DNA of 22,605 nucleotides from JAGVIE01 sp964520905 (GTDB taxonomy: Bacteria; Bacteroidota; Ignavibacteria; UBA10030; SZUA-254): contig CAZFQL010000026.1 of NCBI GenBank assembly GCA_964520905.1, positions 1 through 22,605 on the forward strand, given 5' to 3'. Shown piece after piece: positions 7,387 to 16,224 of this stretch. Under the pieces are notes generated by a model. That model saw only the letters and a program-made list of their open reading frames with translations, was not told the origin of the DNA and did not search any database. The position numbers and the translations under genes were made by a program. Positions within the stretch are counted from its first letter, which is position 1. Every line of letters begins with the position of its first letter.

Positions 7387-8682
7387 TTAAATTGGGATTT
7401 TAAGTAATTTTAAGACTTCACCAACCAGGTAATTAGACCCGATTACAATAATTGGCTCATTCCTGCGTTTTTCACGTATTGCGATATCTATACCCTTCTG
7501 GACGCTGACCTCGTTGAACGACGAAATAGCACGCTTTTGAAGTTCAGCTACAAGTATTCTGCTGTCCAATGCGCGATCATTTTTGGGGGTAACCGCTACT
7601 GCAATTCGTGCCAGCGGTCTTAATAAGTTTATCATTTCACCGTATGCTTTATCTTTCATCACCCCAAACAATAATGTACATCTTCCCACCAGAAGTTTTT
7701 TCACAGCAATAACAAATTTTTCAATTCCTGCTGGATTGTGGGCTACATCGGCAATGATTAACGGTGAACGACTCAAAATATCAAGGCGTCCTCTCAGACC
7801 CGAATATATCTGAACCGCCCTTAATCCGTCTCTTATCCGTTCTAATGTTATCTTAGAAAATCCTTCAACATGTCTTATGTACTCTGCTGCCGAAACTGAG
7901 AGCCAAGCATTTTCAGCCTGATGATCGCCAGCGAGTGATACGAATAAATCGTTATATCGCGAATAAGGAGTCTTCAAATCCAGCGTCAAGCCATCGAATG
8001 TTCTTTTTTTAATTTTAACCGGGACAATTCGATTAATCATAATTAATTTCGATTGATTAGTCTTTGCGCTCTGTGCTAAACACTTCACCGCGTCAGGTTC
8101 TTTTGTACCGGTCAGGCATGGAATAAAAGGTTTGATGATTCCACTCTTTTCAAACGCGATACTTGAGAATGAATTCCCGAGATACTCCGTATGATCAAAA
8201 CCGATATTTGTAATAATGCTGAGCATCGGAGTAATAACATTCGTAGCATCCCATCGTCCTCCCAATCCGGTTTCTATAATGGCGATATCGACATTCTGAT
8301 CGGCAAAATATTGAAATGCTATCGCAGTCGTCGCCTCGAAAAAAGTTGCCCGGCTTTTATCGATTACCGGCTTAAGTTGTTTAGTGTATCGAACGATGTC
8401 ATCAGTAGAAATTTTCTTACCGTTGATTCTTATCCTTTCTGAGAAATCTACAAGATGTGGAGAAGTATACAGTCCGGTACGGTATCCCGACGCCGTTAAA
8501 ACAGATGCGATCATAGATGCCGTAGAACCTTTACCGTTCGTGCCTGCGATATGTATCGAAGGGAAATGATCCTCCGGATTACCCAAGTATCGCAGTAACG
8601 CCTCTATATTCTGAAGCCCTAATTTTATGCCGAACAGTTGAAGATCGTAAAGATACTTTAATATCTTTTCGTAATCAGACAC
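7387..8682 (-). CDS. folC: Folylpolyglutamate synthase / dihydrofolate synthase
   Basis: This 431-residue Mur-ligase-fold enzyme adds glutamate to dihydropteroate and/or reduced folates using ATP. It has the P-loop GTNGKGS (47-53), SPHLVDFSERI (74-84), ETGLGGRWDATN (137-148; usually Leu where Trp144 stands) and FDHTEYLG (162-169). Further on are EKSGIIK with the usual carbamylated Lys (179) and DVAHNPAG (312-319). The start is a GTG: the in-frame codon three positions upstream is a stop and no ATG follows before the P-loop. It lies 20 nt after pyrD and is probably cotranscribed with it. Whether it also has dihydrofolate synthase activity cannot be read from sequence. Confidence 0.95.
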   Translation of the reverse strand: MSDYEKILKYLYDLQLFGIKLGLQNIEALLRYLGNPEDHFPSIHIAGTNGKGSTASMIASVLTASGYRTGLYTSPHLVDFSERIRINGKKISTDDIVRYTKQLKPVIDKSRATFFEATTAIAFQYFADQNVDIAIIETGLGGRWDATNVITPMLSIITNIGFDHTEYLGNSFSSIAFEKSGIIKPFIPCLTGTKEPDAVKCLAQSAKTNQSKLIMINRIVPVKIKKRTFDGLTLDLKTPYSRYNDLFVSLAGDHQAENAWLSVSAAEYIRHVEGFSKITLERIRDGLRAVQIYSGLRGRLDILSRSPLIIADVAHNPAGIEKFVIAVKKLLVGRCTLLFGVMKDKAYGEMINLLRPLARIAVAVTPKNDRALDSRILVAELQKRAISSFNEVSVQKGIDIAIREKRRNEPIIVIGSNYLVGEVLKLLKIPI

Positions 8683-8702
8683 GTAACATCATTCCGGATA
8701 GA

Positions 8703-9617
8703 TTAATATTGCATCGCTCCCGTTAACTTCTGAACAGAATCAATTTTATTTTGTGTACAGTAAAGAACAATTCCATCCGCTACTTTTACTGCGGTTGAAG
8801 GATCGATGAAATTTGCGGTGCCGGTCTGAACAGCCGATGCACCCACCAACATAAATTCTATAGCATCCTCGGCAGTCATAATTCCACCGATGCCGATAAT
8901 AGGAATCTTTACCGACTTGGCTATTTCATAGACTTTTGCCAGCGCAACCGGCTTGATAGCAGGACCCGAAAGACCTCCGGTTATTGTTGAAAGTTTCGGT
9001 TTTCTTGTTCTGATATCTACCGCTATACCTACAAGCGTATTGATGACTGCAACTGCGTCTGCGCCCTCATCGGATGCAACGCGGGCAAATTCTGAAATCT
9101 TCGTAACATTCGGTGTGAGTTTAATAATCAAGGGCTTTGTTGTTAAGACGCGCAATCGCTTCGTTATCTCGGCAGTTATACCGAGATTCGTACCGAAACT
9201 CAAACCACCATCCTTAACATTCGGGCAAGATATGTTGATCTCATATCCATGTATTCCCTCTTGTTCCTCGAGAAGTGAAAGCACCAGGCAATATTCATCG
9301 ACAGAACTGGCGGCAATATTTACGATAACAGATGTGCCGATAGATTTGAGGAACGGGAGCTTATCTTCAATAAATTTTTTCACTCCGATATTCGCCAACC
9401 CTATTGTATTGAGCATGCCGCTCGCTGTTTCTACGATTCGGGGCGGCGGATTTCCAATACGCGGATTCAGAGAAAGAGATTTTGTCACTATTCCGCCTAA
9501 CTTATGAAGCGCAACCATCTCTTTGCATTCATCACCATAGCCGAATGTTCCCGATGCGACAAGAACAGGATTTTTTAATTTCAATCCACCGATATTTACT
9601 TCTGTATTAATCACCAT
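8703..9617 (-). CDS. pyrD: Dihydroorotate dehydrogenase class 1B, catalytic subunit
   Basis: This is a 304-residue FMN-containing TIM-barrel enzyme of pyrimidine synthesis, oxidising dihydroorotate to orotate. Cys131 in NISCPNVKDGG is the active-site base that defines class 1 enzymes (class 2 uses Ser). Other motifs are NPVLVASGTFGYG (16-28), GMLNTIGLAN (67-76) and the FMN phosphate-binding GIGGI near the C-terminus. The partner PyrK is encoded directly upstream and overlaps by 11 nt, which places it in the NAD-dependent 1B heterotetramer. AAGGAT lies 5 nt before the ATG, inside pyrK. Confidence 0.97.
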   Translation of the reverse strand: MVINTEVNIGGLKLKNPVLVASGTFGYGDECKEMVALHKLGGIVTKSLSLNPRIGNPPPRIVETASGMLNTIGLANIGVKKFIEDKLPFLKSIGTSVIVNIAASSVDEYCLVLSLLEEQEGIHGYEINISCPNVKDGGLSFGTNLGITAEITKRLRVLTTKPLIIKLTPNVTKISEFARVASDEGADAVAVINTLVGIAVDIRTRKPKLSTITGGLSGPAIKPVALAKVYEIAKSVKIPIIGIGGIMTAEDAIEFMLVGASAVQTGTANFIDPSTAVKVADGIVLYCTQNKIDSVQKLTGAMQY

Positions 9618-10383
9618 CGGGAATCCTTATTGAACGAATATCAAAAACCGGTCCGTCTTTACAGACGAGGGCATATTTCTTTTCATCATTGACAAGTTCA
9701 ACCGGACACCCTTGGCAAATACCAAATCCGCAAGCCATCGCGCTTTCAAAAGAAGCTTCGCAAGGAACCTGAATTTCTTGAATGAGCTTCGATATGCTTC
9801 TAAGCATCGGGGTCGGTCCGCATGCAAATATTTTGGGATTTCGGTATTGAGATCTGGAAAGATCTGTCCGAAGAAGATCGACAACTGTCCCATGGTATCC
9901 CATTGAACCATCGTCGGTAGCTACTTTCACATTCTCAAGCTGTTGAGTTATAACATGTGCCGATGATCTTGCACCGATGTATGTAATAATATTCTTTGAC
10001 GACCTCTTCAAAATGGAAGTTAAAAATGGAAACGGCGCAACTCCAATTCCACCCCCGACCAACAACGCTGTATCAAATTTATCGCCTGTGTTAAATGAAT
10101 TCCCAAGCGGACCGATAATATCTAAGACTTCATCCGGTCTCTTTTTAGATAACAATGCTGTACCAAGCCCGTAGACGCTGAAGATTATTGTTATCTCATC
10201 TGTATTGGCTTGCTGGATACTAAATGGTCGCCTTAGAAGAGGCATGTAGGATTCACTAACTTTTACATTTATGAATTGACCGGGTTTCACAATTGATGCG
10301 ATTTCAGGTGATACTAAGCTTATCGCCCAAATGTTGCCATTTATAGATTGAACAGTGCGAATGCGAGAAAGAATTTGGATCAT
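9607..10383 (-). CDS. pyrK: Dihydroorotate dehydrogenase electron-transfer subunit
   Basis: The 258-residue FAD and [2Fe-2S] subunit carries electrons from PyrD to NAD+. The FAD-binding RRPFSI motif is at 51-56. The nucleotide-binding LLVGGGIGVAP lies around 107-117 and FACGPTPML around 186-194. The iron-sulfur ligands are Cys218, Cys223, Cys226 and Cys241 (C-x4-C-x2-C-x14-C), the standard PyrK spacing. It follows the large TPR lipoprotein gene by only 21 nt and overlaps pyrD by 11 nt, so all are likely on one transcript. No strong ribosome binding site is visible before the ATG. Confidence 0.96.
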   Translation of the reverse strand: MIQILSRIRTVQSINGNIWAISLVSPEIASIVKPGQFINVKVSESYMPLLRRPFSIQQANTDEITIIFSVYGLGTALLSKKRPDEVLDIIGPLGNSFNTGDKFDTALLVGGGIGVAPFPFLTSILKRSSKNIITYIGARSSAHVITQQLENVKVATDDGSMGYHGTVVDLLRTDLSRSQYRNPKIFACGPTPMLRSISKLIQEIQVPCEASFESAMACGFGICQGCPVELVNDEKKYALVCKDGPVFDIRSIRIPDGD

Positions 10384-10404
10384 ACTTTTTTAGTTTATTC
10401 CCAA

Positions 10405-13335
10405 TTAGTTCCCGCCGCCGCCGTCATCTTCCTCATCCGGAGGTGGTTCTTCTTCTTCTTCTGGTTGTTCCTCTTCACTGCCGGGATCGATCTCCTCTTC
10501 CTTGTTAATCTGCTGAGCATCGCCCGGTTGTATTTTTTCTCCCGGCTTGCTCACATCCTTTTTATCTTGTTTGCCGCTATCTACTTTAACCAAAGCCGGA
10601 ATTTCATTGATTTTTACATATTGATCAATACTCTTCGGGTCATCTTTGACTGAGACTCGCGGTTTCGCATCCTGAGCATATATCGATGACGGATATTCTT
10701 TTAGTAATTTTTTATACACTGCCGCCGCACTATCGTTATTTATCAGAATAGTTTCCATAATCCACCCGATAGCGTACAATGCTTTTGGTGCATATGTGGA
10801 TGCAGGATAAATTTTTGCTACTTCTGTAAAGCGTTCTACTGCTTTGTCTATCTTACCCTTCTGCAAGAGTTCTTCACCCTCTTTGTATATAGATTCTGCT
10901 GAATCCAAATCTGTCTGCGTCACTTCCATCTGCAATATTTTCTTTACCTGATGCGCATATTCAGATTTATCATACCGATTCATAATGATATTATACAACG
11001 AATCGACTACTGACGAATCGTTTCTTGACCGATGGATTTCAGCCATTGCATAATATGCCCTCGGCAGAAGCGGCGAGGAAGGACAACTATCTATTAACGA
11101 TTGATACCAGAAAAGGGCTGAATCGGGTAGACCCATTTCAAGATATAATAATCCGGCTAATTCAAATTTCGTTCGCGCTATCATTGACCGAACAGAATCA
11201 GGTTTTAGATGAACCTTTCCGGGTGGAGAAATCTTTTTCGTCAAATTCTTTGATGTATCAGCGACAACTTTTCCAACAATATCTTTTTCTTTTGTATCCG
11301 GCGCTTTTGTGTCTATCCGATGTTGTTGATCTGCCTTAACGGAATCAATGAATGCACGATTTGCAGCCACCTTCGACGTATCGCTCGAAGACTTTAACTG
11401 AGACACTAAAAGTGAATCGACTTGAACAATCGTCGTATCTTTCAGAACATGAGATTCGGATTTTGCCGTGTCTTTCTCAACACGCATAGCAATATCTGGT
11501 TTCCGAAGAGAATCCCTGATTACATCCACAGGTTTAATTGCCTCAGTTGCTTGTACCGATTTATCTTCCGCGCTCAATTTCACTGAATCTTCTTTGATCT
11601 GAACCATCGATTGAGGTATGGAAGCGGCATTAGAATTATCAATTACCGATGGCGCCTTATCGCCAACCAATGTTTGAACAGATCCGGGAATTTTTAAAAC
11701 CCATTTCGGTTTGATGAGATCGGGATTCTTTATCTTATCACGGTTTCTCTGGTAGATTTTGGGCCACATCCATCCATTTCCATATACTTCATCCTTCTTT
11801 GCGATATTCCACAGACATTCCCTATCCTTTGCCCATGTACCGACAGTATAAGATTTTTCTATTCTCTCCCTATTGGAAATATCATCAACGGTCTTCTTTA
11901 ATACTTTGTCTGACTTTCCTTCAAGGATTGTCCGTGTCTCCTTGCTTGGCAAGCTACTTTCCAATTTATTTTCATTTTTAAACTGAGTAGTTTTCTGGGC
12001 GACGGTATCAGTATCCGATAAGCCCGTATCTTTTGTTATGTTCCCTTGTGCTATCGATGTCGCAGATGAATCACCTGAACCGGATGAGGAGTCTTTCTTA
12101 ATTTCGGATTTAATGATTTCTTTTGTAAGAGAGTCGGAATCACCTTTCAGCGTATCGGCTTGTCGGGCATCTTTAAGCAAGCTATCATATTTTGCAAGGT
12201 TGTCATATTCCTTGGAATAGTTCGTTAGATAAGTCGACTTACGTTGAGCAATCTGCGTTATCTCGGATGATGGAAATTCAGCTTTTGCTTTTTCGTAATA
12301 AGGCTTAGCTGTCTTCAAGTCTAATATCTTTTTTTCATACCAGAGACCGCGCTGATAGTATCCTTTAGCTGCTGCATCCGTCCGCTTGTATGTTGTATCG
12401 ATAAGTCTATAAATCGGGAAGGCTTTTGAAGAATCATCCATAGCAAGATAATTATTTGCAGTTTCCAATTCTACCATTCCGCGCTCTTCAGGTTTGAGTT
12501 TTTCTTCCCACAATGCATCATAAACGTCAAGAGCTGCATCATGCTCGCCTGCCTGAGATAGCATCATACCTTGTTTTAGACGCGATTGAAATTCTGTTGA
12601 AAAATCGGGCTTGAAATCTCCGACCTTATTGTAAGCGTCAGCGGCTTTCAAATATTCACCTTGATGTTCATGACATTTGCCGAGCTGGCTATATGCATAT
12701 TGCAGCAACTCATTATTTCCCGAAAGAGATACGGCTATATGATATCTTTCAGCAGCCGCCTCATAATTCTCTCGCTGATAATAAATTTGCGCCTCGATCA
12801 GTATTAGTTCCAGCTCTATGTCGTTCTCCCCAGCAGTTGAAGCTTCCGTGATGATATCCTTAATGCTGATAAGCGCTTCATCTTCCTTTTTGGATTGGTA
12901 CAACGCTCTAACTTGCCAAAGCATCGTTTCTAACCTTTGATCGCTGTCCGGAAAGTTGTCCAATAATTCTTTAAATTTCCTAAGCCCTGCTTCAGTCTCA
13001 CCTTTGTAGATATAAGCTTTTCCCATCATCAGGATAGAATTTTCTACCCATGCACTTCGCGGATATAGCTGGATGACCTTGTTACTCTTCTCAATTACTT
13101 TATCAAATTTATCCTGTGCGCTTTTGGGAACAGAATACATTGCGAAGTAATTTGTATCCCTGTCCTTCTGTGGAGTTTTCTCGATTTCTGCAACTGCATC
13201 GTCGAATAATTTTTTTGTATTATAATAAGTGTTAAAATATCCGGTCACGCTTTCGTACATCGTACAACCGACATTGAAAAACGTTAGGAATATAAGAATC
13301 ACGGTAAAACAGAAGATCGATTTCTGGTTGGGCAA
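10405..13335 (-). CDS. Large outer-membrane/periplasmic lipoprotein with TPR repeats and a LysM-like module
   Basis: From the TTG start chosen here the product has 976 residues; the frame extends to an ATG at 13446. TTG at 13335 is preferred for three reasons. AAGGAT sits 7 nt upstream, and a promoter at 13369-13397 predicts a start downstream of 13446. The resulting N-terminus is also a compact lipoprotein signal (Asn-Gln-Lys, hydrophobic core, lipobox FNVGC with Cys24). An N-terminal block of TPR-like helix pairs spans about 35-385. A Ser/Lys/Asp-rich linker follows. A LysM-like module (about 495-551, ECLWNIA ... WPKIYQRNRDKI ... WVLKIPG) then precedes a second linker. A YbgF/BamD-like TPR block (about 715-890) and a Glu/Pro/Gly-rich tail (946-976) close the protein. 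I infer an envelope scaffold that may contact peptidoglycan; no specific function is recognised. Confidence 0.85.
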   Translation of the reverse strand: MPNQKSIFCFTVILIFLTFFNVGCTMYESVTGYFNTYYNTKKLFDDAVAEIEKTPQKDRDTNYFAMYSVPKSAQDKFDKVIEKSNKVIQLYPRSAWVENSILMMGKAYIYKGETEAGLRKFKELLDNFPDSDQRLETMLWQVRALYQSKKEDEALISIKDIITEASTAGENDIELELILIEAQIYYQRENYEAAAERYHIAVSLSGNNELLQYAYSQLGKCHEHQGEYLKAADAYNKVGDFKPDFSTEFQSRLKQGMMLSQAGEHDAALDVYDALWEEKLKPEERGMVELETANNYLAMDDSSKAFPIYRLIDTTYKRTDAAAKGYYQRGLWYEKKILDLKTAKPYYEKAKAEFPSSEITQIAQRKSTYLTNYSKEYDNLAKYDSLLKDARQADTLKGDSDSLTKEIIKSEIKKDSSSGSGDSSATSIAQGNITKDTGLSDTDTVAQKTTQFKNENKLESSLPSKETRTILEGKSDKVLKKTVDDISNRERIEKSYTVGTWAKDRECLWNIAKKDEVYGNGWMWPKIYQRNRDKIKNPDLIKPKWVLKIPGSVQTLVGDKAPSVIDNSNAASIPQSMVQIKEDSVKLSAEDKSVQATEAIKPVDVIRDSLRKPDIAMRVEKDTAKSESHVLKDTTIVQVDSLLVSQLKSSSDTSKVAANRAFIDSVKADQQHRIDTKAPDTKEKDIVGKVVADTSKNLTKKISPPGKVHLKPDSVRSMIARTKFELAGLLYLEMGLPDSALFWYQSLIDSCPSSPLLPRAYYAMAEIHRSRNDSSVVDSLYNIIMNRYDKSEYAHQVKKILQMEVTQTDLDSAESIYKEGEELLQKGKIDKAVERFTEVAKIYPASTYAPKALYAIGWIMETILINNDSAAAVYKKLLKEYPSSIYAQDAKPRVSVKDDPKSIDQYVKINEIPALVKVDSGKQDKKDVSKPGEKIQPGDAQQINKEEEIDPGSEEEQPEEEEEPPPDEEDDGGGGN

Positions 13336-13368
13336 GCGGGGTATCCTTAATAATCTAACCAATAACAC

Positions 13369-13397
13369 ATCATATTGAACATAAGAATGATACACAA
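13369..13397 (-). promoter_or_regulatory. Candidate promoter of the TPR lipoprotein gene
   Basis: On the minus strand TTGTGT (13397-13392) and TATGAT (13374-13369) are 17 nt apart; the -10 box matches 5 of 6, the -35 only 3 of 6. The predicted start near 13362 gives a leader of about 27 nt containing AAGGAT (13348-13343) before the TTG codon at 13335. Confidence 0.4.
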
Positions 13398-13427
13398 AAA
13401 TTCCTGTAAAAGCAATGTGGTTTCGAT

Positions 13428-13456
13428 TTGCGATTCTCAAAGGCATTCCGTATTTT
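13428..13456 (+). promoter_or_regulatory. Candidate promoter of comM
   Basis: TTGCGA (13428-13433) and TATTTT (13451-13456) are 17 nt apart, each 4 of 6 to the sigma-70 consensus. The predicted start near 13463 is 19 nt before the ATG and keeps the GGGAG ribosome binding site (13470-13474) in the transcript. It faces the opposite promoter of the TPR gene. Confidence 0.35.
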
Positions 13457-13481
13457 TTAGAAAATTAATGGGAGTATAGTT

Positions 13482-15023
13482 ATGTTTTCGCATATACTAA
13501 GTGGCACAACATATGGCATTAAAGCTCGAATTGTCGAAGTAGAGTGCCATGTCCAGCCGGCAATTCCTTCATTTAATATTGTCGGCTTACCTGATAATAC
13601 TGTGAAAGAAAGCAAGGACCGAGTCTTCGCAGCGGTGAAAACGACAGGATTCCGTTATCCCCGCGCCCGTATCACGGTAAATCTCGCCCCGGCTGATTTA
13701 AAAAAAGAAGGCTCTCACTTTGATCTGCCAATTGCAATTGGTTTACTTGCCGCAACAGACCAAATCGTTCCAGAAGTCCTAAACAATTTTGTTATTGTTG
13801 GAGAGTTGGCGCTTGACGGTGTGCTGCGTCCGATTCACGGGACACTTCCGATTGCAATGGAAGCGAAGAACGCAGGTGTGAGAGGTATGATCGTTCCAAA
13901 AGAAAACGCGCGTGAAGCGGCAATGGTTGAAGGAATCGAAGTGTATCCTATGGAGTCACTCAAAGAGACTGTAGAATTCCTTAACGCCGACCATCGATTG
14001 CTTAGTCCTTTCCAGATTGATATCAAGGAAATCTTTTCTCATGACCAGCGATACTCTACTGACTTTGCAGATGTAAAGGGACAGGAAAATGTGAAACGAG
14101 CACTCGAAGTTGCCGCCGCAGGTGGTCATAACATTATTATGATAGGTCCTCCCGGCTCAGGCAAAACAATGTTGGCTAAACGTCTGCCAACAATCCTCCC
14201 TCCTCTCACTTTCGATGAAGCGATTGAAACGACTAAGATTCATTCTGTTGCCGGATTACTTTCACCCGATACTGCGTTGATATCGACCCGTCCATTTCGC
14301 TCACCTCACCATACAATTTCTGATAGTGCACTTGTTGGTGGAGGAACTATCCCGCGACCGGGAGAAATTTCACTTTCACATCATGGCGTTTTGTTTTTAG
14401 ATGAGCTACCTGAATTCGCTCGTAATGTTCTCGAAGTTCTCAGACAACCATTGGAGGATGGACATGTAACTATCAGCCGATCAAAAATGTCTACCGACTT
14501 CCCCGCAAACTTCATGCTTGTGTGTGCCATGAATCCGTGTCCCTGCGGTTACTTCACCGATCCGACTAAAGAATGTACTTGCAATTCACTCCAAATCCAG
14601 AAATACATGGCAAAGATATCAGGTCCACTTCTCGATAGGATTGATCTTCATATTGATGTCCCTGCTGTGAAATATAAAGAATTAGCGAGTAAGGATGCGA
14701 GCGAAGCATCTCAGAAAATTCGGGAGCGTGTTGTCCAGGCGCGTGAAGTTCAGATGAAACGTTTCGCCGGACGAAAAGGGATGTATAGCAATGCCGATAT
14801 GCAATCGAAGGATATACAAAATTACTGCAAGCTTGATTCTGCAGGTGAAGAGCTGCTAAAGATGGCTATAACAAAATTAGGATTATCTGCTCGCGCTTAC
14901 GACCGAATTCTAAAAGTAGGACGCACTATCGCCGATCTCACATCATCTCCAAACATCAAGCCGGAACATATCAGTGAGGCGATTCAGTATAGGAGCTTGG
15001 ACAGAAATTTATGGATGGCATGA
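13482..15023 (+). CDS. comM: ComM/YifB-family Mg-chelatase-like AAA+ ATPase
   Basis: This is a 513-residue AAA+ protein of the YifB/ComM family, whose Haemophilus and Vibrio members are branch-migration helicases acting during natural transformation. The N-terminal third (1-170) is the Lon-protease-like ChlI domain (FNIVGLPDN, VNLAPADLKKEG, FDLPIAIGLL). The ATPase part has Walker A GPPGSGKT (222-229), RSPHHTISD (273-281) and Walker B VLFLDE (303-308). A Cys cluster (Cys353, Cys355, Cys365, Cys367) follows, then GPLLDRIDLHI (381-391). The C-terminal Mg_chelatase_C domain contains LSARAYDRILKVGRTIADL. GGGAG lies 7 nt before the ATG. No competence genes are in the window, so a role in uptake is by family only. 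Confidence 0.95.
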   Translation: MFSHILSGTTYGIKARIVEVECHVQPAIPSFNIVGLPDNTVKESKDRVFAAVKTTGFRYPRARITVNLAPADLKKEGSHFDLPIAIGLLAATDQIVPEVLNNFVIVGELALDGVLRPIHGTLPIAMEAKNAGVRGMIVPKENAREAAMVEGIEVYPMESLKETVEFLNADHRLLSPFQIDIKEIFSHDQRYSTDFADVKGQENVKRALEVAAAGGHNIIMIGPPGSGKTMLAKRLPTILPPLTFDEAIETTKIHSVAGLLSPDTALISTRPFRSPHHTISDSALVGGGTIPRPGEISLSHHGVLFLDELPEFARNVLEVLRQPLEDGHVTISRSKMSTDFPANFMLVCAMNPCPCGYFTDPTKECTCNSLQIQKYMAKISGPLLDRIDLHIDVPAVKYKELASKDASEASQKIRERVVQAREVQMKRFAGRKGMYSNADMQSKDIQNYCKLDSAGEELLKMAITKLGLSARAYDRILKVGRTIADLTSSPNIKPEHISEAIQYRSLDRNLWMA

Positions 15024-15144
15024 GATACAGGAAAATCCCTAAAAGTTTGTATCTTCTATAAACTCAGTGTTCTCAGCGGCGGAGTTTATCCCGCCTAAGG
15101 CGGGACGTTGAATCTCTTCTCGCAAAGAACGCAAAGGTTAGAAA
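15024..15144 (+). repeat. Structured spacer between comM and aroB (inverted and direct repeats)
   Basis: The 121-nt gap holds three consecutive inverted repeats. They are AGATAC/GTATCT (15023-15028 with 15049-15054), ATAAACTC/GAGTTTAT (15058-15065 with 15082-15089) and TCCCGCC-TAA-GGCGGGA (15089-15105). Two short direct repeats flank the GC-rich hairpin, each with a 9-nt period: CTCAG at 15063 and 15072, and CGCAAAG at 15121 and 15130. The last copy supplies the AAAGG ribosome binding site of aroB (15133-15137). No T run follows the GC hairpin, so it is not a canonical terminator. It may be a dispersed intergenic repeat. Confidence 0.6.
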
Positions 15145-16224
15145 ATGAAACTACATATTAATCTCAAAAAAATAACAGATAATTCATACGATATCATAAT
15201 CGGTACCAAGCTCGATGCTGTTGCATGTGAGATTGCCAGATGGAATGGGTTTTCAAAATATTTCATCATCACCGACTCAAACGTCAAACGACTCTATGGT
15301 GATGAATTCCTCAAAACACTTCGTTCAAACAAAATCGAAGTGCATCTCCTTTCAGTCCCAGCTGGGGAAAAAAGCAAAACCCGAAATACCAAAGAGCAAC
15401 TTGAAGATAAACTTCTCAATTTAAAAGCTGATCGAAGCTCCCTAATCATCGCACTTGGCGGCGGAATGATTGGTGATCTTGCCGGCTTCGTTGCATCAAC
15501 TTTGTTGCGCGGTATTCCTTTTATCCAAATTCCAACCACTCTCCTTTCTCAAGTCGATAGCAGTATAGGCGGAAAAGTTGCAGTTGATCATCCACTTGGG
15601 AAAAATCTTATCGGTACTTTCTATCAACCCAAAAGAGTGTACATCGATGTTGACACTTTAAAAACTCTTCCTCAACGAGAGTTCAGAAATGGTATGGCTG
15701 AAGTTATCAAATATGCAGCTATTCTTGACAGAGATTTTTTTTCTTTCCTCGAAAATTATCACCCAAAGATATTCCTCCATCATCCATCTTCTATCCTCCA
15801 TCTCATTCACCGCTGCTGTGAATTAAAAAAGATGATTGTTGAAAAAGATGAAAGAGAAACTGGCTTGCGACGAATTCTAAACTTCGGTCATACAATCGGA
15901 CATGCCGTTGAATCTTTGTCGAACTACAAACTCTCACACGGCGAAGCCGTTGCAATCGGAATGATGGCGGAAGCAAAGATTTCCGTTGCACTTGGGATGT
16001 TAGATCAATCCGATGTCGAGAGATTGAATGATCTACTTCAATTGTACAAACTCCCGACAGATATTCCATCGAGAATGGATACTCATAAAATAATCCGGTT
16101 AACCTTTCATGATAAAAAAGTTCAACAAGGCAAAGTTCAATATACGCTCCTTGAAAAAATCGGGAAAGCAATTGTGGGAATTTCTGTTCCTCTAAAAATT
16201 GTGGAGCGAGTTTTATCGAAATGA
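15145..16224 (+). CDS. aroB: 3-dehydroquinate synthase
   Basis: The 359-residue enzyme of shikimate pathway step 2 converts DAHP to 3-dehydroquinate using NAD+ and a divalent metal. The NAD-binding GGGMIGDLAGF (105-115), IPTTLLSQVDSSIGGK (129-144) and GMAEVIKY (183-190) motifs are intact. Metal ligands are Glu186, His249 (NFGHTIGH) and His265 (LSHGEAV). Length is normal for AroB. The ATG is preceded by AAAGG at 7 nt, lying in the upstream repeat. Its last four bases overlap the start of the aroD-aroE fusion (ATGA), so the two are translationally coupled. Confidence 0.97.
   Translation: MKLHINLKKITDNSYDIIIGTKLDAVACEIARWNGFSKYFIITDSNVKRLYGDEFLKTLRSNKIEVHLLSVPAGEKSKTRNTKEQLEDKLLNLKADRSSLIIALGGGMIGDLAGFVASTLLRGIPFIQIPTTLLSQVDSSIGGKVAVDHPLGKNLIGTFYQPKRVYIDVDTLKTLPQREFRNGMAEVIKYAAILDRDFFSFLENYHPKIFLHHPSSILHLIHRCCELKKMIVEKDERETGLRRILNFGHTIGHAVESLSNYKLSHGEAVAIGMMAEAKISVALGMLDQSDVERLNDLLQLYKLPTDIPSRMDTHKIIRLTFHDKKVQQGKVQYTLLEKIGKAIVGISVPLKIVERVLSK

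Noticed and set aside
13482..15023. Magnesium chelatase subunit of chlorophyll synthesis, because a Chlorobi-related host is possible
   Set aside because: The N-terminal Lon-like domain, Cys cluster and length fit ComM/YifB, and no pigment genes are present.
15089..15105. GC hairpin after comM as an intrinsic terminator
   Set aside because: It is followed by CGTTGAATC rather than a T run in either direction.
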